Program-made: the position numbers and the translations under genes
Origin: Duganella guangzhouensis
GTDB taxonomy: Bacteria; Pseudomonadota; Gammaproteobacteria; Burkholderiales; Burkholderiaceae_D
DNA: 64,000 bases
Assembly: GCF_009674535.1 (NCBI RefSeq)
Contig: NZ_WKJK01000012.1
Location: 1-64,000, forward strand
Reading direction: 5' to 3'
In this document: positions 43,540 through 51,765 of the stretch, one piece after another
How the letters are laid out: each line of letters opens with the position of its first letter
How positions within the stretch are numbered: position 1 is the stretch's first letter
The notes under the pieces: generated by a model
Databases searched by the model: none
Told to the model about the DNA's origin: nothing
Seen by the model: the letters and a program-made list of their open reading frames with translations, nothing else

Positions 43540-46500
43540 TGCGTATCGTGATCGACCTGCAAGGCGCGCAATCGGAAAGCCGTTTTCGCGGCATCGGCCG
43601 CTACTCGCTGGCGCTGGCCCTGGGCGTGGCGCGCAATGCCGGCCCGCATGAAGTCTGGCTGTTGTTGAACGCGGCGCTGCCTGCCGCCATCCCCGACCTG
43701 CGACTGGCGTTTGCCGGCCTGGTGCCACCGGAACGCATCCGTCTGTTCGACGCGCCGGCGCCCAGCCGTGAACACCACGAGCCGCACAGCCCGCGCGCGC
43801 GCGCCGGCGAACTGCTGCGCGAACATGCCATCGCGGAATTGCATCCGGACGTGGTGCTGGTCACCAGTCTGTTCGAGGGTTATGTGGACGACAGCGTGGT
43901 CTCGGTCGGCACGCTGGACAGCGGCGCCGATACCGCCGTGGTGCTGTACGACCTGATTCCATTCCTGAATCCGGAAGCCTATCTGGCGCATGCGACCCAG
44001 CGCGCCTACTACGAACGCAAGATCGCCTCGCTGCGCCGCGCCGGCCTGCTGCTGGCGATTTCCGACTACTCGCGCCAGGAAGCCATCGACGCGCTGCAAT
44101 TGCAGCCGGACCATGTGGTGGCAATCTCAACCGCAGTGGACGCCTGCTTCCAGCCAGCCGAGGCCGATCCACAAGCGCTGGCCGCGCTGCGCGAACGCTT
44201 CGGCCTGACGCGCGACATGCTGATGTACGCGCCCGGCGGCTTCGACACCCGCAAGAATATCGACGGTCTGATCACCGCCTTCAGCCTGCTGCCGCAGGCG
44301 GTACGCGCACGCCACCAGTTGCTGATCGCCAGCAAACTGCCGGACGGCGACCGCGCCAAGCTGGAACAGCACGCCCGCCACTGTGGCCTGCACGACGATG
44401 AATTGATCCTGACCGGCTACGTCGACGACGCCACGCTGATCGATCTGTACCGCGCCTGCGCGCTGTTCGTGTTCCCGTCCAAGCACGAGGGCTTCGGCCT
44501 GCCGGCGCTGGAAGCCATGGCCTGCGGCGCGCTGGTGATCGGCGCCGACAGCACCAGTGTGCCGGAAGTGATCGGTCATCCGGACGCGCTGTTCGATCCG
44601 TTCCAGCCGCAAGCCATCGCCGACAAAATCGCCGCCGTGCTCAGCGACGACGAGCTGCGCGCCCGCCTGCGCGAGCACGGCCGCGTACAAGCCACCCGCT
44701 TCAGCTGGGACATTACGGCGCAGCGCACCGTGCACGCGCTGGAAGCCCATCACGCCGCCAAGCAGCCGCCGGCCGGCAGCGCCAAGCGCCGCGTCGCCTT
44801 CGTCTCGCCTATGCCGCCGGAAAAAACCGGCGTGGCCGATTACGCGGTGCGCGTGCTGCCGACGCTGCTGCCCTACTTCGACGTGGAAGTGATCGCGCAC
44901 CAGCCGCAGACCACGCTGCCGGACGAGATCAGCCACCTGCCGGTGCGCGACGTCGCCTGGCTGCGCGCCCATGCCGACCAGTACGACCACATCATCTACC
45001 AGTTCGGCAACAGCCCGTTCCACAGCCACATGCTGCCGCTGCTGCAAGATCATCCAGGCGTGGTGGTGCTGCACGACTTCTTCCTCAGCAGCATGCTGAT
45101 GCATGAACAGCTGTCCGGCGCCATGCCCGGCGTCTACCACCAGGCGCTGTTGCACGCGCACGGTTACGCGGCGGTGCAAGCCACCACCCTGCCGGGCGGC
45201 ATGGAAGCGGCGCGCGACGCCTATCCGTGCTGTCTGGAAATCGTGCAGCGCGCCAGCCAGGTCATCGTGCACTCCGACTACGCGCGCACGCTGGCGCGTC
45301 AATGGTACGGCCCGCATGCCGGCGAGGACTGGAATATGGCGCAGCTGCCGCGCGCCGTGCCAGCCGTGCATGACCGCGCCGCCGCCCGCCGCGCGCTCGG
45401 CATTGACGAGGACGCCTTCCTGGTCTGCAATTTCGGCTTTGTGGCGCCGACCAAGCAATGCCTGGAACTGCTGCAAGCCTGGGTCGACAGCGCGCTGCAT
45501 CAGGATAAAAAATGCCAGCTGGTGTTCGTCGGCGCCAACCACGGCGGTGACTACGGTCAGCGCATGACCGAGACCATCCGCGCCGCCGGCAACGACGACC
45601 GCATCCGCATCTCCGGCTGGATTTCGGACGAAGACTATCTGAACTATCTGCAGGCCGCCGATCTGGCGGTGCAGCTGCGCACCATCTCGCGCGGTGAAAC
45701 CTCGGGCACGGTGCTGGACTGCATGATCTACCGCCTGCCGACCATCATCAACGCCAACGGCGCGATGGCCGAATTCCCGCACGACGCCGCCTGGATGCTG
45801 GACGATTGCTACGATCCGGCCGAGTTGGTGCACGCGCTCAACACGCTGTATCACGATGCCGCCCGCCGCGACGCTTACGGCAAGGCGGCCTATGCGCTGA
45901 TGGGCACGCGCAACAGCCCGGAGCGCGTCGGCATGATGTATCGCGACGCGCTCGACCGCGAACTGCAACGCCGTCCGGCCAGCCGCCCGGCACTGCTGCC
46001 AGCGCTGCTGAACACGCCGCAGCTGGAGCAGGACGACGCCATGCTGGAACAGCTGGCGCGCGGCATCGCCCATGGTCCCGATCTGATGGCGCCGCGCCAG
46101 TTGCTGGTGGACGTGACCGCCATCGTGCATCACGACCTGAAGACCGGCATCGAGCGCGTGGTGCGCCATCAGCTGCAAGAGCTGCTGCAACTGCGCGCTC
46201 AGGGCTGGCGCGTGGAGCCCGTCTACCTCAGCAATGAGGGCGGCCACTACCACCTGCGCTACGCGCGCCGCTACGTCGGCCGCCTGCTGGGACTGGAACA
46301 AATGCTGGGCGAGCACGATGCGGTGATCGACGTCCAGGCCGGCGACGCCTACTACAACGCCGGCAACACGCCGCACGCGGTAATGGATGCCGCCGCCGAA
46401 GGCGTGTATGCCGGGCTGCACGCGCGCGGCGTCAGCATCAATTTCCTGGTGCATGATTTGCTGCCGGTGCTGCGGCCCGAATTCTTCCCGGCCAATACCG

Positions 46501-47306
46501 ATCACAGCTTCGGCGCCTGGCTGCGCTGCGTGGCGGCGATTGCCGACCGCCTGATTTGCATCTCCGGCGCGGTGGCCGATGAAACCGCCGCCTGGCTGAC
46601 CGCCAACGGGCCGGAGCGCCCACGGCCGCTGCCGTTGCAGGTGCTGCATCACGGCGCCGACATCGGCCCGGCACCGGCCACCAGCGCCAACGCGCATCCG
46701 CAGCTGAGCGCGATCGGCAAGGCGCCGGTGTTCCTGATGGTGGGCACCATCGAACCACGCAAGGGCTATCTGCAAGCGTTGGATGCGTTCGAACTGCTAT
46801 GGCAGGCCGGTGTCGACGCGCAGCTGGTGATTGTCGGCAGCGAGGGCTGGAAGCCGCTGCCCGAAGCCGAGCGCCGCACCATTCCACGCATCGTGTCGCG
46901 CCTGCAGCAGCATGCCGAGCGCGGCCGCCGTCTGCACTGGCTGCAAGGGCTGGAGGACGACGCGTTGCAACAGCTGTACCGCGACAGCGTCTGCCTGCTG
47001 CAGCCTAGCGAGGGCGAAGGCTTCGGCCTGCCGCTGATCGAGGCGGCCAGCTACCAGTTGCCGCTACTGGTGCGCGATATTCCGGTGTTCCGCGAAGTCG
47101 GTGGCGAGCATGCCAGCTATTTCTCCGGCCTGGACGGTCAGTCGCTGGCGGACGCCGTGCAAGCGTGGCTGAAGCTGCACGCCGACGGCAAACATCCAGC
47201 ATCGCAAGGCATGCCGTGGCAAACCTGGCAGGACAACGCCAAGCAATTACTGAGTTTGCTGGAAGATGCGCCGGCGGCGCGCCACTGGACGCCGGCGCCG
47301 GTCTGA
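43539..47306 (+). CDS. Triple-domain GT4 glycosyltransferase fusion (O-polysaccharide polymerising type)
   Basis: This 1255-aa cytosolic enzyme holds three GT-B/GT4 units. Unit 1 (about 1-405) has the EX7E motif in KHEGFGLPALEAMACG (near 317). Unit 2 (about 420-820) has VAPTKQCLELLQAW, but its acidic motif is degenerate (RGETSGTVLDCM near 718). Unit 3 (about 855-1245) has GTIEPRKGYLQAL and SEGEGFGLPLIEAASY (near 1157). Multi-domain GT4 proteins such as WbdA polymerise O-antigen repeat units by adding different linkages. The TGATG start overlap places it in the wzm-wzt-methyltransferase operon, and its stop abuts the convergent gene. Sugars are unknown. Confidence 0.9.
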   Translation: MRIVIDLQGAQSESRFRGIGRYSLALALGVARNAGPHEVWLLLNAALPAAIPDLRLAFAGLVPPERIRLFDAPAPSREHHEPHSPRARAGELLREHAIAELHPDVVLVTSLFEGYVDDSVVSVGTLDSGADTAVVLYDLIPFLNPEAYLAHATQRAYYERKIASLRRAGLLLAISDYSRQEAIDALQLQPDHVVAISTAVDACFQPAEADPQALAALRERFGLTRDMLMYAPGGFDTRKNIDGLITAFSLLPQAVRARHQLLIASKLPDGDRAKLEQHARHCGLHDDELILTGYVDDATLIDLYRACALFVFPSKHEGFGLPALEAMACGALVIGADSTSVPEVIGHPDALFDPFQPQAIADKIAAVLSDDELRARLREHGRVQATRFSWDITAQRTVHALEAHHAAKQPPAGSAKRRVAFVSPMPPEKTGVADYAVRVLPTLLPYFDVEVIAHQPQTTLPDEISHLPVRDVAWLRAHADQYDHIIYQFGNSPFHSHMLPLLQDHPGVVVLHDFFLSSMLMHEQLSGAMPGVYHQALLHAHGYAAVQATTLPGGMEAARDAYPCCLEIVQRASQVIVHSDYARTLARQWYGPHAGEDWNMAQLPRAVPAVHDRAAARRALGIDEDAFLVCNFGFVAPTKQCLELLQAWVDSALHQDKKCQLVFVGANHGGDYGQRMTETIRAAGNDDRIRISGWISDEDYLNYLQAADLAVQLRTISRGETSGTVLDCMIYRLPTIINANGAMAEFPHDAAWMLDDCYDPAELVHALNTLYHDAARRDAYGKAAYALMGTRNSPERVGMMYRDALDRELQRRPASRPALLPALLNTPQLEQDDAMLEQLARGIAHGPDLMAPRQLLVDVTAIVHHDLKTGIERVVRHQLQELLQLRAQGWRVEPVYLSNEGGHYHLRYARRYVGRLLGLEQMLGEHDAVIDVQAGDAYYNAGNTPHAVMDAAAEGVYAGLHARGVSINFLVHDLLPVLRPEFFPANTDHSFGAWLRCVAAIADRLICISGAVADETAAWLTANGPERPRPLPLQVLHHGADIGPAPATSANAHPQLSAIGKAPVFLMVGTIEPRKGYLQALDAFELLWQAGVDAQLVIVGSEGWKPLPEAERRTIPRIVSRLQQHAERGRRLHWLQGLEDDALQQLYRDSVCLLQPSEGEGFGLPLIEAASYQLPLLVRDIPVFREVGGEHASYFSGLDGQSLADAVQAWLKLHADGKHPASQGMPWQTWQDNAKQLLSLLEDAPAARHWTPAPV

Positions 47307-48962
47307 TCAGCGCAGCGCCGCCGGGCGCTGCACCATGCACAACTGGTACGAATGTTCATTGCTGCCGATGCGCGCGCCGTAGCGCCGGCAGCTGTCGGGC
47401 TGGATCGCCATGTCATAGCGCGCCAGGATCATATTGCCCCACGCCTCGATCTCGGCCTGGCGTTCCGGCGTGCCGCTGCCGCCATCCATCATCACATACA
47501 GCGTCCCCTTGCGCGCGGCGATCATGCCGTACAGGCGCTGCGCGTAGGCGGCCGACTCCGGGAAGCCCGAGCCCAATGCCACGAACGCCAACTGGCGCGG
47601 GAACGCTGGCACCAGCCAGCCCATCGGCGGATCGCCCTTGACCGTCATCACCAGATCCTCGGCCGGCGCCGCCAGCTTGGGCACGTCGACCCAGATCGCC
47701 TGTTTGCGCCAGTGACCATGGCCCCAGCCGCCCGGCGGCACGGCTAGCACCACGCCGACCGCCAGCACCAGGCCGGCGCTGCCGACCGCGCGCGCGCGGG
47801 CAACCGGCAGCAAGCGGTGCAGCACCAGCCACCACATCAACGGCGCCAGCAGTTCGATCGGGACCAGATAGCGGTAAATGCCGAATACATTCATCCAGCA
47901 CAAATAGGCCAGCACGAAAAACGTCAGCACGAAGCTGGTCTGGCAGGAGTCGCTGCTGCCATGATCCAGCAGTGGCCGCTTGCGCCACCACGCGCGCAGG
48001 CCGTACAGCGCCAGCGCCACAAAAGCCAGATACAGCAGCGGCCAGATCACCTGGAGCAGCCGGATTTCGATCACGCGCCGCGCGTCAAAGCTCATGATGA
48101 AGGGCCACAGCAAACGTTCGACCAGCCCCTGCGGTTGCCAGCCGGTGTCGCCGATACCGATCGGCTTCGCCAGCGGCGCCTGGAACAGCTGGTTAAACTG
48201 CGGGAACAGTGGATTGCCGAACACGCTCCACATGCGCCAGTACCAGTGGCCGGCGCTCAGCGCCAGGCCGGCCAGCACGCCGACACCAAATACGAAAGCG
48301 GCGCGGAAGCGCAGCCACCAGCCGCCGGCCAGCGCCAGCAGCAGCGCCAGGCACAGCGCCACCGCGTAACTGACATTGGTCATCTTGAGGCCGCAGCCGG
48401 CGCCCATCAGCACGCCGGCCAGCAGCGTTGCCATCAGACCGCGGCCGCCGCACAGCGCCGGCCAGGTCCGCAAGACCAGCCACAGCGCGCCCAGCACGCA
48501 CAACGAGGTCAGGTTGTCGCCCATGGAGTTACCCAGCTCGGACAGGAACCCGGGCGCCACCATGCCGGCCAGTGCCAGCAACAGCGCCGCGCGGTGGGCG
48601 CCGGCCGGCAGCAGGCGGCGCGCCAAGGCCAGCACCAGCACGAAGTTCAGACCGTGCAGCGCGCCCATGATGAAGCCGGTCAACTGCGCCGGCAGCGTGG
48701 TCAGCAAGCCGTAGTACAGCAAGTCCAGTGTCGGGTTGAAATAGCTTTGCCATTGGGCCGGGGCCAGGTCGTAACCCACTTTGCCGTTCAGCAGTGCGTA
48801 CGGATTGTAGTAGTGATAGTTGCGCAGATCCCAGTTGTCATCCTGGCCGTACACCAGCGACAGCACGCCGAACAGCACCGGCAGCAGCCACATGGCGGTG
48901 CGCACCGCGCCCGGACGGTCGAGGCCACGCCAGAAACGGGTGGCGGATTGAAGCAGATTCAT
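47307..48962 (-). CDS. Polytopic membrane protein, GT-C/PMT-like glycosyltransferase
   Basis: This is an inner-membrane protein of 551 aa with about eleven hydrophobic helices. The first helix is followed by a conserved-looking periplasmic loop with YGQDDNWDLRNYHYYNPYALL, which carries the acidic residues seen near the first helix of GT-C enzymes (the NWDLRNYHYY pattern). A C-terminal periplasmic domain of about 110 residues follows. It probably transfers a sugar from a lipid carrier to LPS or another glycan. The upstream GT2 of DPM type, 99 bases away, could make that carrier. The start is uncertain: ATG 48962 (used) or GTG 49010, both without a good ribosome site. Confidence 0.72.
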   Translation of the reverse strand: MNLLQSATRFWRGLDRPGAVRTAMWLLPVLFGVLSLVYGQDDNWDLRNYHYYNPYALLNGKVGYDLAPAQWQSYFNPTLDLLYYGLLTTLPAQLTGFIMGALHGLNFVLVLALARRLLPAGAHRAALLLALAGMVAPGFLSELGNSMGDNLTSLCVLGALWLVLRTWPALCGGRGLMATLLAGVLMGAGCGLKMTNVSYAVALCLALLLALAGGWWLRFRAAFVFGVGVLAGLALSAGHWYWRMWSVFGNPLFPQFNQLFQAPLAKPIGIGDTGWQPQGLVERLLWPFIMSFDARRVIEIRLLQVIWPLLYLAFVALALYGLRAWWRKRPLLDHGSSDSCQTSFVLTFFVLAYLCWMNVFGIYRYLVPIELLAPLMWWLVLHRLLPVARARAVGSAGLVLAVGVVLAVPPGGWGHGHWRKQAIWVDVPKLAAPAEDLVMTVKGDPPMGWLVPAFPRQLAFVALGSGFPESAAYAQRLYGMIAARKGTLYVMMDGGSGTPERQAEIEAWGNMILARYDMAIQPDSCRRYGARIGSNEHSYQLCMVQRPAALR

Positions 48963-49061
48963 GAGGAGAGCGCGCTGAGCGCGAGAAAACAAGGAATTCA
49001 GGCCGGCCACGCCGGTCCCGGCACCGGCGCGGGCTGGCCCCCAGGAGCCAGCCCGCGCGGC

Positions 49062-50051
49062 TTATGCACGGCGCGCTTGCTCGTGGACCTGGGCGATACC
49101 CTGCACGGCGGCGGCACGCGGCATCGGTCCCGGGATTGCCAGGTAGGCAAAGCGCTTCTGCTCGATGCGGCCCTTGGTGACGGTGTCCAGGATCAGGCCG
49201 CAGGACAGCAGGATCATGCTCAGCACCGCCAGGCCGGAGCACAGCACGGCGGTCGGCAGGCGCGGCACCAGGCCGGTCTGCAGATAGGTTTCCACCAGCG
49301 GCGCCGCCAGTCCCAGCGAGGCCAGCAGGCAGGCGAAGAAGAAGATCGAGAAGAAGGCCAGCGGCTTTTCGTTCTTGAACAGTTTGAAGATCATCCACAG
49401 GATGCGGATGCCGTCGCGGTAGGTGTTCAGCTTGCTGACCGAGCCTTCCGGCCGGGCACCGTAATGGGTTTCCACTTCCGCCACCGGCATGCGCAGTTCC
49501 AGCGCGTGCACGGTCAGTTCGGTTTCGGTTTCAAAGCCCTCGGCGTGGGCCGCGAACGACTTGGCGTAGCGACGCGAGAACACGCGGTAGCCGGACAGCA
49601 TGTCGGTAAAGGTGTTGCCAAACACGGTGGCCACAAAGCCGGTCAACATCTTGTTGCCGAAGCGGTGACCGAAACGGTAGGCTTCCTGCTCGGTGCTGAC
49701 GCGGGTGCCGACCACCATGTCCAGTCCTTCGGCCACCAGTTTTTCGGCCAGCTGCGGCGCCACGCTGGCGTCGTAGGTGGCGTCGCCGTCAACCATGATG
49801 TAGAGGTCGGCTTCGACGTCGGCAAACATGCGGCGGATGACATTACCCTTGCCTTGCAGCGGCACGCGGCGCACGATGGCGCCGGCGGCTTCAGCGACGC
49901 GGATGGTGTCATCGGAGGAATTGTTGTCGAACACATAGACCGGCGCGTCGGGTAGACAGGCGTTGAAATCGCGCACGATAGCGGCGATGGTCAGGGCTTC
50001 GTTATAGCAGGGCACCACGATAGCGATGCGTTGATTGGCAAGAATACTCAC
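49062..50051 (-). CDS. DPM1/ArnC-type GT2, lipid-phosphate sugar synthase
   Basis: This 329-aa enzyme has a GT-A domain (about residues 8-220) with IAIVVPCYNEALTIAAIV, DNNSSDDT and the DXD region YIMVDGDATYD, plus two C-terminal membrane helices (about 235-290). Such proteins move a hexose from a nucleotide donor to undecaprenyl phosphate. The downstream GT-C-like gene would use the product. GTG start at 50051, with a TATAAT on the minus strand at 50087-50082. Confidence 0.88.
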   Translation of the reverse strand: MSILANQRIAIVVPCYNEALTIAAIVRDFNACLPDAPVYVFDNNSSDDTIRVAEAAGAIVRRVPLQGKGNVIRRMFADVEADLYIMVDGDATYDASVAPQLAEKLVAEGLDMVVGTRVSTEQEAYRFGHRFGNKMLTGFVATVFGNTFTDMLSGYRVFSRRYAKSFAAHAEGFETETELTVHALELRMPVAEVETHYGARPEGSVSKLNTYRDGIRILWMIFKLFKNEKPLAFFSIFFFACLLASLGLAAPLVETYLQTGLVPRLPTAVLCSGLAVLSMILLSCGLILDTVTKGRIEQKRFAYLAIPGPMPRAAAVQGIAQVHEQARRA

Positions 50052-50081
50052 GTCGAGGTCGTCAGGTTAGCAGAAACGCAA

Positions 50082-50087
50082 ATTATA
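50082..50087 (-). promoter_or_regulatory. -10 box of the DPM-type GT2 operon
   Basis: TATAAT on the minus strand, 31 bases before the GTG start. The -35 region would fall in the right arm of the hairpin at 50095-50123 and is not clear. Confidence 0.45.
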
Positions 50088-50094
50088 CAGTCAT

Positions 50095-50123
50095 GCCATC
50101 GGCGCGACGACCCGGCCGATGGC
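50095..50123 (-). terminator. Hairpin after rhlE, possible weak terminator
   Basis: GCCATCGGC and GCCGATGGC can form a 9-bp stem just past the rhlE stop. No T-run follows on the minus strand, so termination would be weak or need Rho. Confidence 0.4.
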
Positions 50124-50136
50124 TATCGTGCGGAAA

Positions 50137-51618
50137 TTACTGCTTGGGCACGCCGCCCAGCAGGAAGGCCAGCTTGGGCTTGGCCTTGGTGATCGCGCTG
50201 CCGGCGGCTGGCGCGACCGCTGCCGGCGCAACGCGCGCCGGCTCGTAGGGCTTGAGGAACCACGGATCGACTTTGTCGCGGCGCGGCGACGGGCCGCTGC
50301 CCATGCTGCGCGGCGCGCGCTCGGCCGAACGGCTTGGGCCGCGACCGATATCCTCGCTGCGGCGCGGACGGCGTTCGCCGCGCTCGTCGGCGAACTCGCC
50401 CGGCGTGAAACCGGTCGGCTCGGCGCGCTGGATGGTTTGCTTGATCAGCTTTTCAATGTCGACCAGCAGGCGCTCGTCCTTGTCCGAATAGATCGAGATG
50501 GCGTCGCCGGAGGCGCCGGCGCGGCCGGTGCGGCCGATGCGGTGCACATAGTCTTCGGCGTTGTACGGCAGATCGTAGTTGATCACGCACGGCAGGTCGG
50601 AGATGTCCAGGCCACGGGCCGCAACGTCGGTCGCCACCAGGATGTCGATTTCGTTTTTCTTGAACGCGTCCAGCGCGGCCATGCGCTCCTGCTGCGTCTT
50701 GTCGCCGTGAATCGCGACCGCCTTCATGCCCTCGCGCTCCAGTTCGCGCGCCAGGCGCGAGGCGCCGATCTTGGTGTTGGAGAAGATGATCACCTGCTTC
50801 AGCTCGCGCTGGCGCAGCAGATGCGCGGTCAGCGCGTGCTTCTGGTTTTCCGCGACCTTGTACACCACCTGGGTGACGGTATCGGCGGTCTTGTTGGCGC
50901 GCGCCACCTCGATCGTGACCGGGTCGGTCAGGAAGGTGTTGGCCAGCTTCTTGATTTCCGGCGAGAAGGTGGCCGAGAACATCAGGTTCTGGCGCTTCTT
51001 CGGCAGCAGATTGATGATGCGCTGCAGATCCGGCAGGAAGCCCATGTCCAGCATGCGGTCGGCCTCGTCCATGACCAGCATCTGCACCTGGCTCAGCGAC
51101 ACATTCTTTTGTTCGATATGGTCCAGCAGACGGCCCGGGGTGGCGATGACGATTTCCACGCCAGCCTTCAGGGTCGCGGTCTGCGGCTTCATGTCCATGC
51201 CGCCGAACACCACGGTGCTGCGCACCGGCGTGTGCTTGGCGTAAGCCTTGACATTTTCAGCCACCTGCACCGCCAGTTCGCGGGTCGGGGCAAGGATCAG
51301 CGCGCGCACCGGGTGACGCGCCGGCGAGGTGCTGGTGTTGGCGTGCGCCAGCAGCATCTGGATGATCGGCAGCGCGAAGCTGGCGGTCTTGCCGGTGCCG
51401 GTCTGGGCCGCGCCCATGACGTCGCGCCCCTGCAGCAGCACCGGAATGGCCTGGGCCTGGATCGGGGTCGGATGCTCATAGCCCTGCTCGTCCAAGGCGC
51501 GCTGGATATCGGGCGACAGGCCGAAATCGGCAAAACGGACTTGGGCTGGCGCGGCGGTCTCTGCTGGCGCAGCAACCTGCTCGGAAGTGGACGATGAGGT
51601 GGTTTGAGTATCGGACAT
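50137..51618 (-). CDS. rhlE: DEAD-box RNA helicase RhlE
   Basis: This 493-aa ATP-dependent RNA helicase shows all core motifs: Q-motif with FADFGLSPDIQRALDEQGY, AQTGTGKT (I), PTRELA (Ia), TPGRLLDH (Ib), DEADRMLDMGF (II), SATF (III), RGLDISDLP (V) and HRIGRTGRAG (VI). The C-terminal tail of about 110 residues is Arg/Pro/Ala-rich and probably binds RNA. RhlE proteins act in ribosome assembly, RNA turnover and cold adaptation. A Thr/Ser/Ala-rich N-terminal extension of 25 residues precedes the core. Confidence 0.94.
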   Translation of the reverse strand: MSDTQTTSSSTSEQVAAPAETAAPAQVRFADFGLSPDIQRALDEQGYEHPTPIQAQAIPVLLQGRDVMGAAQTGTGKTASFALPIIQMLLAHANTSTSPARHPVRALILAPTRELAVQVAENVKAYAKHTPVRSTVVFGGMDMKPQTATLKAGVEIVIATPGRLLDHIEQKNVSLSQVQMLVMDEADRMLDMGFLPDLQRIINLLPKKRQNLMFSATFSPEIKKLANTFLTDPVTIEVARANKTADTVTQVVYKVAENQKHALTAHLLRQRELKQVIIFSNTKIGASRLARELEREGMKAVAIHGDKTQQERMAALDAFKKNEIDILVATDVAARGLDISDLPCVINYDLPYNAEDYVHRIGRTGRAGASGDAISIYSDKDERLLVDIEKLIKQTIQRAEPTGFTPGEFADERGERRPRRSEDIGRGPSRSAERAPRSMGSGPSPRRDKVDPWFLKPYEPARVAPAAVAPAAGSAITKAKPKLAFLLGGVPKQ

Positions 51619-51701
51619 AATGTGGAAGGATGGTGAAGCGCCGTAAACTATACCCTAATTTCTGGCAACTGAGCGCATTCCTGCTCGCTTTTATGCTGAA
51701 A

Positions 51702-51726
51702 CCATTGCATCAATGGCATGTATAAT
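51702..51726 (+). promoter_or_regulatory. Promoter with palindrome before the propeller diguanylate cyclase
   Basis: TATAAT lies at 51721-51726. CCATTGCATCAATGG, a 6-base inverted repeat around CAT (51702-51716), occupies the -35/spacer region and could be an operator. No matching regulator is recognised. Confidence 0.5.
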
Positions 51727-51765
51727 GGGCATTATGACCAGAAACTAAATGAATGCGCGTCTCCC

